Shown: piece after piece, positions 1 to 5,506 of the stretch
Layout of the letters: the number at the start of each line of letters is the position of its first letter
Numbering within the stretch: the first letter of the stretch is position 1
NCBI GenBank assembly: GCA_900556185.1
Contig: USNN01000058.1
Span: forward strand, 1 to 5,506
Direction of reading: 5' to 3'
Length of the DNA: 5,506 nucleotides
Source: an uncultured Eubacteriales bacterium
Lineage (GTDB): Bacteria > Bacillota > Clostridia > Christensenellales > UBA1242
Made by a program: the position numbers and the translations under genes
Notes under the pieces: model-generated
What the model saw: only the letters and a program-made list of their open reading frames with translations
Database searches by the model: none
Told to the model about the DNA's origin: nothing

Positions 1-12
1 CATTTTTGCAGT

Positions 13-2496
13 TTAGTCTAATGATTTAAACGAAAATTCGCCATTATTATATTTAACCTCTAGTCTTTGCCCCGGCTTAATGTCGCCTGTAAGCAAACCT
101 TCGGCTAACTTATCTTCAATTTTCTGTTCAATTACTCGCTTTAGTGGTCTTGCGCCATATACTGGGCTATACCCCTCTTTAACAAGTCCATCTAACGCCG
201 ATTCACTAAACCCAACTTGAATTTTTTGAGGTTTTAATTTTTTGTTTAAGTTGCCAATCAAAATTTCTGCAATCTTTTTAATATCGGCTTCCTTTAAACT
301 ATCAAAAATCACAACCACATCAACACGGTTAATAAACTCTGGTTTAAACCTTGCACGCAACGCTTCCATAAGTTTGTCTTTAACATTCACTTCAACCGAA
401 CTATCTTCATTAAAGCCAAGTTTACCTGAATATTTAGGAATGTCTGCCACACCAACATTACTCGTCATTATAATAACGGTGTTTTTAAAACTAACGGTTC
501 TACCCTTACTATCGGTTAATCTGCCTTCATCCAATACTTGAAGCATTAGATTATACACATCTGGGTGTGCTTTTTCTATTTCATCAAATAACACAACACT
601 ATATGGTTTTCGCCTTACTTGTTCGGTTAGTTGCCCGCCATCATCAAAACCAACATAGCCTGGAGGTGAACCAATTAGTTTAGACACTGAGTGTGCTTCC
701 ATATATTCACTCATATCAATTCTAATTACCGAATTTTCATCGTCAAACAACGCTTCCGCCAAGGCTTTAGTTAATTCGGTTTTACCAACACCAGTAGGGC
801 CTAAGAATATAAACGAACCAATAGGTCGTTTTGGGTCCTTTAAACCGGCCCTAGCACGCCTAATTGCTCTACTTACTGCCGTAATAGCCTCGTCTTGACC
901 TACAACTCTTTTGTGTAAAATTTCCTCTAATTTTAATAGCCTATCTTTTTCAGTTTCAGTTAACTTAGTTACAGGGATACCCGTCCACGAAGCAACAACT
1001 TTTGCTATATCTTCTTTATCTACTATGCCAGTTTGGTTGCCCCTTGCACTATTCCAAGCCTTGCTTTTAACATCAATACAACCCTTTAGTTCTTTAATTT
1101 TTTCGTTGCATTGTTGTTCAAACGCCCAGTCGTCATTACGCCTAGCTTCATCTCTTTTAATTTCATATTGACTAAGTTGTTTTTCAACTTCTTTTATATC
1201 GCTTGGCACCATACTGCCTTGAACTCTAGCTCTGCTACTTGCTTCATCAATAAGGTCAATAGCTTTATCTGGCAAGTGCCTATCCATAATGTATCTAACC
1301 GACAAATTAACTGCTTCTTCAATAGCGTCATCGGTTATTTTAACTTTATGGAAAGCTTCGTAACTATCTTTTAAGCCTTTTAAAATTTTAATTGTATCTT
1401 CAGCAGTTGGTTCTTCAACCATAATTGGTTGAAATCTTCGCTCCATTGCCTTATCTTTTTCAATAAACTTACGATATTCGTCGGTGGTAGTAGCACCAAT
1501 AGTTTGCATCTCCCCACGTGCAAGATATGGCTTTAATATATCTGCTGGGCTAAGTTCATTATCATGTGAACCCGCTTGCATTAATGTGTGAATTTCATCT
1601 ATAAACACAATAATATCTTTTCTTGCAATAATATCTTGAATGGCGTTTTTAAGTTTTTCTTCCATGGTTCCACGATACTTGGTTCCTGCCATCAACGAAC
1701 CCATTTCTAATGAAAAGATAATTTTGTTTTGTAATAGTTCTGGCACATCATTTCTTACAATTGCTTGTGCTAGCCCTTCCACAACTGCCGACTTACCAAC
1801 ACCCGCTTCACCAATTAAAATTGGGTTATTTTTAGTCTTTCGGCACAATATTTCAATTATACGGTTGGTTTCTTTATCTCTACCAATAATTGGGTCCATT
1901 TTGCCACGTCTTGCTCTTTGAGTAAGGTCTATACCAAGGTCTTTTAAAGAATCTGGCAAGTTAACATTAATGTCTTCATCTTGCTTTTTATCTTTAGAAT
2001 TATTGTTTATGTTGTTTGGTTCGGTGTAACCATTTTCTTTAACCTTACCACCACTGGTAATTGCATAATCGGTGTCTTCAATTAGGTTTTCGATATTAAC
2101 ACCAAAGTCTTCAACCAAAATTTGGTTAGATACCCCCATTCGGTCTTCTAATACACTTCTTAAAAGATATTCGGTGTACACAACATTAGACCCGTTTTGA
2201 TAGGCAATCTGCCCCGCCATATTCACAACAGACTTACACTTTGGTGAAAAGTCTATTGTTTCAGACGAATACATTTTTGGTTGCGTCATATTTCTAGATT
2301 TTATAGACTGCAACAATTTTCTTGCAGTTACATCATATTTTTTTAATATTCTGCTGGCAACGCAATTATCCACACTTGCAAGCCCATACAACAAATGCTC
2401 AACCGAAACAACACTCTTGTTTAGTTTTTCGGCAATTTCGTATGCGTTTTGAAGTGCAATATCTGCATTCTCAGCAAATCTCATTCCCATGTTCAT
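13..2496 (-). CDS. clpC: ClpC-type Hsp100 AAA+ unfoldase, partner of ClpP
   Basis: This is the ATP-driven unfoldase of the cytosolic ClpCP protease, 827 aa (Bacillus ClpC is about 810). The N-domain (about 1-145) has two Clp_N repeats and keeps the glutamates that bind phosphoarginine in Bacillus ClpC (E33 in SVEH, E109 in TEYL). A polar N/K/D-rich linker (about 151-180) follows. AAA1 has Walker A GEAGVGKS (229-236), pore loop GTKYRG (271-276), Walker B VFIDE (297-301) and arginine fingers MERRF (351-355). The short M domain (about 430-490) excludes ClpB, and the lack of an N-terminal zinc finger excludes ClpE. AAA2 has Walker A GPTGVGKT (566-573), pore loop PPGYVGF (611-617), Walker B VVLFDE (634-639), sensor-1 N680 and sensor-2 GAR (781-783). 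LGF (693-695) sits where the ClpP-docking tripeptide (VGF in Bacillus) is expected. Met1 is preferred over Met3 and Met5 because AGGGG lies 7 bases upstream. It is the last gene of the visible operon, 16 bases after mcsB, and looks fully functional. Confidence 0.97.
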   Translation of the reverse strand: MNMGMRFAENADIALQNAYEIAEKLNKSVVSVEHLLYGLASVDNCVASRILKKYDVTARKLLQSIKSRNMTQPKMYSSETIDFSPKCKSVVNMAGQIAYQNGSNVVYTEYLLRSVLEDRMGVSNQILVEDFGVNIENLIEDTDYAITSGGKVKENGYTEPNNINNNSKDKKQDEDINVNLPDSLKDLGIDLTQRARRGKMDPIIGRDKETNRIIEILCRKTKNNPILIGEAGVGKSAVVEGLAQAIVRNDVPELLQNKIIFSLEMGSLMAGTKYRGTMEEKLKNAIQDIIARKDIIVFIDEIHTLMQAGSHDNELSPADILKPYLARGEMQTIGATTTDEYRKFIEKDKAMERRFQPIMVEEPTAEDTIKILKGLKDSYEAFHKVKITDDAIEEAVNLSVRYIMDRHLPDKAIDLIDEASSRARVQGSMVPSDIKEVEKQLSQYEIKRDEARRNDDWAFEQQCNEKIKELKGCIDVKSKAWNSARGNQTGIVDKEDIAKVVASWTGIPVTKLTETEKDRLLKLEEILHKRVVGQDEAITAVSRAIRRARAGLKDPKRPIGSFIFLGPTGVGKTELTKALAEALFDDENSVIRIDMSEYMEAHSVSKLIGSPPGYVGFDDGGQLTEQVRRKPYSVVLFDEIEKAHPDVYNLMLQVLDEGRLTDSKGRTVSFKNTVIIMTSNVGVADIPKYSGKLGFNEDSSVEVNVKDKLMEALRARFKPEFINRVDVVVIFDSLKEADIKKIAEILIGNLNKKLKPQKIQVGFSESALDGLVKEGYSPVYGARPLKRVIEQKIEDKLAEGLLTGDIKPGQRLEVKYNNGEFSFKSLD

Positions 2497-2512
2497 AATT
2501 TTTCCCCTTTTC

Positions 2513-3514
2513 TTAATTTATTTTTGCTCTCTTTAACATTTTTCTTAAGTATTCTGCTCTACTTCTAGCAATTTCATCTTCGGCTATCATTTTGCCCCTT
2601 AACTTAATTATTCCAGAGTCGGTGCAAATTATAATAAGTTTGTCTATAAGTTTTGGGTCAGAGAGAGTTATTAGCCCCAAACTTATGCCTAGTTTCAATT
2701 CTCCAGCAAGTTTCATAAACTCATTATAATCTATTGTGTAGCAGTTTGCCAAAATTCCATAAGCCCGCCAAGCCATATCCACCACATAATCTGGGTTCTC
2801 GGCAAGAAGTTTTCTTCTTTCTTGCAACTCTAGTTCCACAATTTTTTCAGTTGCTGAGTTCACAAGACTAATAGTTTCTCTTTCGCTTATGCCAATACTT
2901 AACCTATTAGACACTTGATACAAATAGCCCAACGGAAAACTACCTTCCCCAAGTTCACCACGAACAGTTAGGCCTTTTTGCTTAACTGCAAGCACAACAT
3001 TTTCAATTTCGCCACTTAAAGTTAATGCTGGCAAAAATAACATTATGCTTGCCCTTAGCCCAGTGCCTACATTTGTAACACAACTTGTTAAATAGCCAAA
3101 CTTATTATCATAAGCAATGTTTAATTTTTCGTCCAACTCGTCATCTATTTCAGATATAAGTGAATAGGCTCTTTCAAGGTTTTTGCCATTTAATATGCAC
3201 TGCGCTCGAATATGGTCCTCTTCGTTAACCATAATACTAAGACTTTCATCATCGTTTACAAGCACAGCACCAGTCTGCTTATTTTTAAGGAGTTCCTTAC
3301 TAATAAGGTGTTTACCAAGCATAACAAGGCTATCTTGCTCACCAAGCGAGTTCATTTTATACACTTTGTATCTGCCAAGCATACTAACAGCCCCAACCAC
3401 TCGGTTTATAAGTTGCTCGCACGCTTTAGGGTCAGAGTTTGGAATAAAACTCATACTATCTATGTTTCTAGCAAGCCTAATTCGACTTGTTTCAATAACA
3501 CTTGTTTCGTCCAT
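2513..3514 (-). CDS. mcsB: McsB protein-arginine kinase
   Basis: McsB transfers phosphate from ATP to arginine side chains of CtsR and misfolded proteins, marking them for ClpCP. It belongs to the phosphagen (guanidino) kinase fold. The protein has 333 aa, against about 363 in B. subtilis. Visible family signatures are SRIRLARN (10-17), VNEEDHIRAQC (96-106), the block TSCVTNVGTGLRAS (143-156) containing the conserved active-site Cys (C145, equivalent to Bacillus C167), and RGELGEGSFPLG (185-196), where E190 matches the catalytic E212 by spacing. The N-terminus is about 19 residues shorter than in Bacillus, but the start is firm: AAGGAGG stands 5 bases before an ATG that overlaps the mcsA stop by one base (TGATG), which suggests translational coupling. 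The C-terminal RDXXRA phosphoarginine-sensing motif is not intact: only R319-A320 remain, with I315-A316 where Arg-Asp is expected. The catalytic core looks complete; loss of the allosteric site is inference from a remembered Bacillus sequence. Confidence 0.95.
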   Translation of the reverse strand: MDETSVIETSRIRLARNIDSMSFIPNSDPKACEQLINRVVGAVSMLGRYKVYKMNSLGEQDSLVMLGKHLISKELLKNKQTGAVLVNDDESLSIMVNEEDHIRAQCILNGKNLERAYSLISEIDDELDEKLNIAYDNKFGYLTSCVTNVGTGLRASIMLFLPALTLSGEIENVVLAVKQKGLTVRGELGEGSFPLGYLYQVSNRLSIGISERETISLVNSATEKIVELELQERRKLLAENPDYVVDMAWRAYGILANCYTIDYNEFMKLAGELKLGISLGLITLSDPKLIDKLIIICTDSGIIKLRGKMIAEDEIARSRAEYLRKMLKRAKIN

Positions 3515-3960
3515 CAGCCCCTCCTTCTGCCAGGAAAATGATTTCTTGCAATTTCCGCTAAGGACAGGTCGCCAAAGTTAAGAGCGTTATCCATAACTTT
3601 GCTTGGGTCGGCTTGTTCGTCTGACTTATTTATAACACTTAGTGGAACCTTGCCAACGTGCGAATATTTTCCTTGCACCGACGCAATAAGTTCAGCAATA
3701 TCACTAGAAAACATTTTGTAGCAACTAGAACACCCAACATAACCGGTGTTTATAATGGTATCTAAACTAGTGCCACAAACCCCACACTTGGTCAGTTTTT
3801 TATTTGTGCCCCAAAAGTCGCAAATAAAATCATTTCTTTGTTCATTGTTATCAATTCGTTTTGCACAATCATTACACACCGCAAGACGCTCATCACCGTA
3901 TCCTCGATCAACACTTCTTGTTGTGGTTGCATAAAGTTTTTTGCAAAGTTCACAAAGCAT
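3514..3960 (-). CDS. mcsA: McsA, zinc-binding activator of McsB, short form without UVR domain
   Basis: McsA binds and activates the arginine kinase McsB and takes part in CtsR control. Four CXXC pairs are visible: C3/C6, C29/C32, C59/C62 and C77/C80. They fit the two zinc-binding modules of the family, and the stretch GYVGCSSCYKMF (73-84) is typical of the second one, followed by HVGKVP (101-106). The linker between the modules is much shorter than in Bacillus. The protein has 148 aa against about 185 in B. subtilis. After HVGKVP it has a short tail ending in FPGRRRG and lacks the UVR helical pair usual at the C-terminus. A frameshift is unlikely, because the stop overlaps the mcsB start by one base behind a strong ribosome binding site. 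The start codon overlaps the ctsR stop (TAATG) with AAGGAG 8 bases upstream. Confidence 0.92.
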   Translation of the reverse strand: MLCELCKKLYATTTRSVDRGYGDERLAVCNDCAKRIDNNEQRNDFICDFWGTNKKLTKCGVCGTSLDTIINTGYVGCSSCYKMFSSDIAELIASVQGKYSHVGKVPLSVINKSDEQADPSKVMDNALNFGDLSLAEIARNHFPGRRRG

Positions 3961-4427
3961 TATTTACTCTCCTTATCTTTTAAAATAAACATAAGTATAT
4001 GCTTAAATTGACTAGCCCTAATTTTATCTTTAATGCTAAAAGGCATACTCATAGCCTCGTCCGATAGCCCACTAGAAAGTAGCCCCCGCTCCTTTTCGGT
4101 GATAATTTTCTCCCTTGTAAGCCTATCTAAAATCTGACCCAACCGCTTTTCAGTAAGTTCGTCACCAATAGATTCTAAAACAAGATTTCCAACTACATCA
4201 TCATTCACAAGGTCTACTTTAATAATTCTAATGTAGCCACCGCCACCTCTGTGGCTTTCTTTCATAAACCCCTTATCCATAGTAAACCTTGTGTCTAGCA
4301 CATAGTTAATTTGACTGTTTGCACAACTAAAAAAGTTTGCTAGTTCATTTCTAGATATGTCTATATACTGGTCATCACCCAAAGTCTTTAAAATAAAATT
4401 TTCAATAATATCACTTATATTTGCCAT
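3960..4427 (-). CDS. ctsR: CtsR, repressor of class III heat-shock (clp) genes
   Basis: CtsR is a dimeric winged-helix repressor that binds heptad direct repeats in front of clp operons and lets go on heating or when removed by McsB/ClpC. From the chosen start it has 155 aa. MANISDIIE matches the Bacillus N-terminus (MGHNISDIIE), followed by the HTH (about 25-47, with NSQINYVLDTRFT at 37-49). The wing carries the tetraglycine thermosensing loop RGGGGYIRI (60-68), with R60 just before it at the site phosphorylated by McsB in Geobacillus. The C-terminal helical domain (about 90-150) is the dimerisation and protease-recognition part of the family. An ATG four codons upstream (4439) is possible but has no Shine-Dalgarno sequence; its codons themselves form GGGAGGAG in front of the ATG at 4427. 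It is the first gene of the operon and is expected to regulate itself through the operator at 4447-4463. Confidence 0.95.
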   Translation of the reverse strand: MANISDIIENFILKTLGDDQYIDISRNELANFFSCANSQINYVLDTRFTMDKGFMKESHRGGGGYIRIIKVDLVNDDVVGNLVLESIGDELTEKRLGQILDRLTREKIITEKERGLLSSGLSDEAMSMPFSIKDKIRASQFKHILMFILKDKESK

Positions 4428-4430
4428 AAC

Positions 4431-4437
4431 TCCTCCC
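4431..4437 (-). promoter_or_regulatory. Ribosome binding site deciding the ctsR start
   Basis: The minus strand reads GGGAGGAGTTATG, a strong Shine-Dalgarno core (GGAGG at 4436-4432) only 4 bases before the ATG at 4427. The spacing is on the short side. The alternative ATG at 4439 has only AT-rich operator sequence upstream, and using it would turn this site into codons 2-4. Homology of the N-terminus also favours the ATG at 4427. Confidence 0.75.
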
Positions 4438-4446
4438 ATACTTAAT

Positions 4447-4463
4447 AGTCAAAGATAGTCAAA
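4447..4463 (+). promoter_or_regulatory. CtsR operator (heptad direct repeat)
   Basis: The plus strand reads AGTCAAA-GAT-AGTCAAA, two identical heptads separated by 3 bases. This is an exact match to the known CtsR consensus RGTCAAA-NAN-RGTCAAA. It starts about 6 bases after the likely transcription start of the operon and ends 20 bases before the ctsR start codon. Bound CtsR would therefore block initiation or early elongation, which fits autoregulation. Confidence 0.95.
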
Positions 4464-4475
4464 CTTTATAACTAA

Positions 4476-4504
4476 ATTATAAACGGCTAACAATAGTTTG
4501 TCAA
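4476..4504 (-). promoter_or_regulatory. Consensus vegetative (SigA-type) promoter of the ctsR operon
   Basis: On the minus strand TTGACA (4504-4499) and TATAAT (4481-4476) are separated by exactly 17 bases. Both hexamers are perfect consensus. The predicted transcription start lies near 4469, giving a leader of about 40 bases to the ctsR start. Such a strong promoter needs a repressor, which fits the CtsR site directly downstream. No sign of a SigB or HrcA (CIRCE) element was seen. Confidence 0.92.
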
Positions 4505-4510
4505 CCGTTT
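4481..4510 (-). terminator. Imperfect hairpin, possible terminator of the degV transcript
   Basis: In minus-strand RNA the arms at 4510-4500 and 4491-4481 can form an 11-bp stem with two G-U wobbles (AAACGGUUGAC with GUUAGCCGUUU) and an 8-base loop. It lies 14 bases after the degV stop. The run after it is UUUAUAAUUU, which is U-rich but broken, so termination may be weak. On the plus strand the two wobbles become A-C mismatches although a clean T6 run follows; no plus-strand gene needs a terminator here. The stem contains the -35 box of the ctsR promoter. Confidence 0.5.
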
Positions 4511-4523
4511 TTTATTAAATTTT

Positions 4524-5506
4524 TTATCTTTTTTCTGCGTAATAAATTACCCCCACTGTGCCAGGTCCGCAATGAGCACCTATAACAGGCCCAATCGGGT
4601 ATCTTTCTATTTTTGCTTTATCGCCTAAAGTTTCTTTAACTAGGTTTTCGGCGTAATCAGCCATCTCTTTATTGTCTGCATCCACAATTAAAATTGGGTA
4701 TTTTTCTAACTCACGAACACCTTTAACGCAATCAGAAACAATTAAACTTAATGCTTTTTTAAGCCCTTTTGCAGTTGCATATTTTTCAAGTTTTCCTTCA
4801 TCTGTAACCTTTATTATTGGCTTAATGTTTAATAGAGAACCAATAACCGCACTAGTTGCACCAATTCTTCCGCCACGCTTTAAGTGAGTTAAACTATCTA
4901 CCACAAAGTGGGTTGCGATATGAGTTGTAAAGTCGTTTAAAAACTCTAAAATTTCTTCGTCAGACTTACCTTCGTAATGCAACTTGCCCGCTTCTAACGC
5001 TTGAATACCAGCACCATAGCAAATGCTTTTCGTGTTAAACAAAGTTATTTTTCTATCTGGATATTTTTCTTTTAGTTCGTCTAAAGCGGTTTTCATATAA
5101 TTAAACGTGCCACTAAGCTTATCGCTAAAATGCACATAAAAAATATCTTGCCCTGCTTTAAATATTGGTTCAAAGTAGTCAATATAATCTTGAGGGTTAA
5201 GTGCCGAAGTTATAGGCATAGCCCCCTCTCTCATACGATTATTAAGCAACTTAAAATCGGTATTTTCGCCCATATCATAAAATCTTTCAACACCATCTAG
5301 GGTATATGGCATACCAATAATTTTTATATCATATTTTTCCGAAAGTTTTATAATCTTTCTTATTGCATATATTCGATCATCCAAATTGTAGTTATTGATA
5401 TGAAATGAAAATCCTATAATTTCAATTTTTGAATTCTTAATAATTCTTAAACATTCATTTATTTGACTTATATTAATACCAAATCGGCTTGTCATGTTAT
5501 CAATAA
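4524..5506 (-). CDS. DegV-family fatty-acid-binding protein with a foreign, PLP-decarboxylase-like N-terminus (partial at window edge)
   Basis: Numbering is from the ATG at 5495; the frame stays open to 5506 (Leu-Asp-Asn before the Met) and no ribosome binding site precedes that ATG, so the true start is probably outside the window. Residues from about 50 to 323 are a DegV domain: MPITSALNP (93-101), HFSDKLSGTF (122-131), LTHLKRGGRIG (202-212) and the C-terminal IGPVIGAHCGPGTVGV (301-316). Members of this family (FakB type) bind a fatty acid and can hand it to the kinase FakA for phosphorylation; S97 and the SxxLSGT loop lie where the carboxylate is held. The usual DegV beginning (a TDST-type first strand) is missing. 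Instead, residues 1 to about 55 read SRFGI (3-7) and IIGFSFHINN (26-35), the pattern of ornithine/diaminopimelate decarboxylase barrels, where the His of FHVGS stacks on PLP. GC content drops in the same stretch. It may be a real fusion, a recombined gene or an assembly chimera. Stop at 4524, followed by the ctsR control region. Confidence 0.8.
   Translation of the reverse strand, partial: IDNMTSRFGINISQINECLRIIKNSKIEIIGFSFHINNYNLDDRIYAIRKIIKLSEKYDIKIIGMPYTLDGVERFYDMGENTDFKLLNNRMREGAMPITSALNPQDYIDYFEPIFKAGQDIFYVHFSDKLSGTFNYMKTALDELKEKYPDRKITLFNTKSICYGAGIQALEAGKLHYEGKSDEEILEFLNDFTTHIATHFVVDSLTHLKRGGRIGATSAVIGSLLNIKPIIKVTDEGKLEKYATAKGLKKALSLIVSDCVKGVRELEKYPILIVDADNKEMADYAENLVKETLGDKAKIERYPIGPVIGAHCGPGTVGVIYYAEKR

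Noticed and set aside
13..2496. Large ATPase gene as clpE or clpB instead of clpC.
   Set aside because: There is no N-terminal zinc finger (ClpE) and the M domain is far shorter than in ClpB; the operon position after mcsB also fits ClpC.
3514..3600. Frameshift as the cause of the short McsA.
   Set aside because: The stop is coupled to the mcsB start with a strong ribosome site 5 bases upstream, and no UVR-like sequence is seen in the neighbouring frames.
242..3934. Several plus-strand open frames of 62-132 codons opposite clpC, mcsB and mcsA.
   Set aside because: They lie antisense inside genes with strong homology, show low-complexity composition (Ser, Leu, Ile, Phe rich) as expected of reverse-strand shadows, and match no family I recognise.
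4499..4505. TGTCAAC as a third CtsR half-site.
   Set aside because: It matches the heptad at only 5 of 7 positions and is simply the reverse complement of the -35 box TTGACA plus one base; it has no partner at the right spacing.
4672..4887. Plus-strand open frame of 71 codons opposite the DegV gene.
   Set aside because: It is antisense to conserved DegV motifs and has no family signature.
1..5506. A new multi-gene system, mobile element, RNA gene or CRISPR array.
   Set aside because: The operon is the known ctsR-mcsA-mcsB-clpC set, no repeats or integrase/transposase motifs are present, and the only non-coding stretch (4440-4523) is explained by hairpin, promoter and operator.

Overview
The window carries the class III heat-shock operon of a low-GC Gram-positive bacterium (Bacillota). 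All genes lie on the minus strand, and the order ctsR-mcsA-mcsB-clpC is the one known from Bacillus, Staphylococcus and many Clostridia. TGA is used as a stop (end of mcsA), so the genetic code is standard. The proteins are clearly diverged from the Bacillus forms, and the shortened McsA and McsB suggest an uncultured clostridial-type lineage. That placement is inference.

Layout, read in the direction of transcription (from high to low coordinates). From 5506 to 4524 is a DegV-family (fatty-acid-binding) gene that is open at the window edge. Its first ~55 visible residues look like part of a fold-type III PLP-dependent decarboxylase instead of the normal DegV start. From 4523 to 4428 is a compact control region. 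It holds an imperfect hairpin that may terminate degV, a consensus SigA-type promoter (TTGACA, 17 bp, TATAAT) built into that hairpin, and a perfect CtsR operator just after the expected transcription start. Then follow ctsR (best start at 4427), mcsA, mcsB and clpC. ctsR/mcsA and mcsA/mcsB each overlap by one base, and mcsB and clpC are 16 bases apart. clpC stops 12 bases before the window end.

How the genes work together, from established knowledge of the family: CtsR represses this operon and other clp genes at moderate temperature. McsB is a protein-arginine kinase activated by McsA. It phosphorylates CtsR and damaged proteins on arginine, and the phosphoarginine is read by the N-domain of ClpC, which unfolds the substrate and feeds it to ClpP (not in this window). 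The operator lets CtsR regulate its own operon.

The operon is of a known type and I see no undescribed multi-gene system. The points worth a second look are the chimeric start of the DegV gene with a drop in GC content, a McsA without the C-terminal UVR helix pair, a McsB whose RDXXRA phosphoarginine-sensing motif is degenerate, and the promoter that shares its bases with a terminator-like hairpin. No RNA genes, CRISPR arrays, mobile elements or plus-strand genes were seen.
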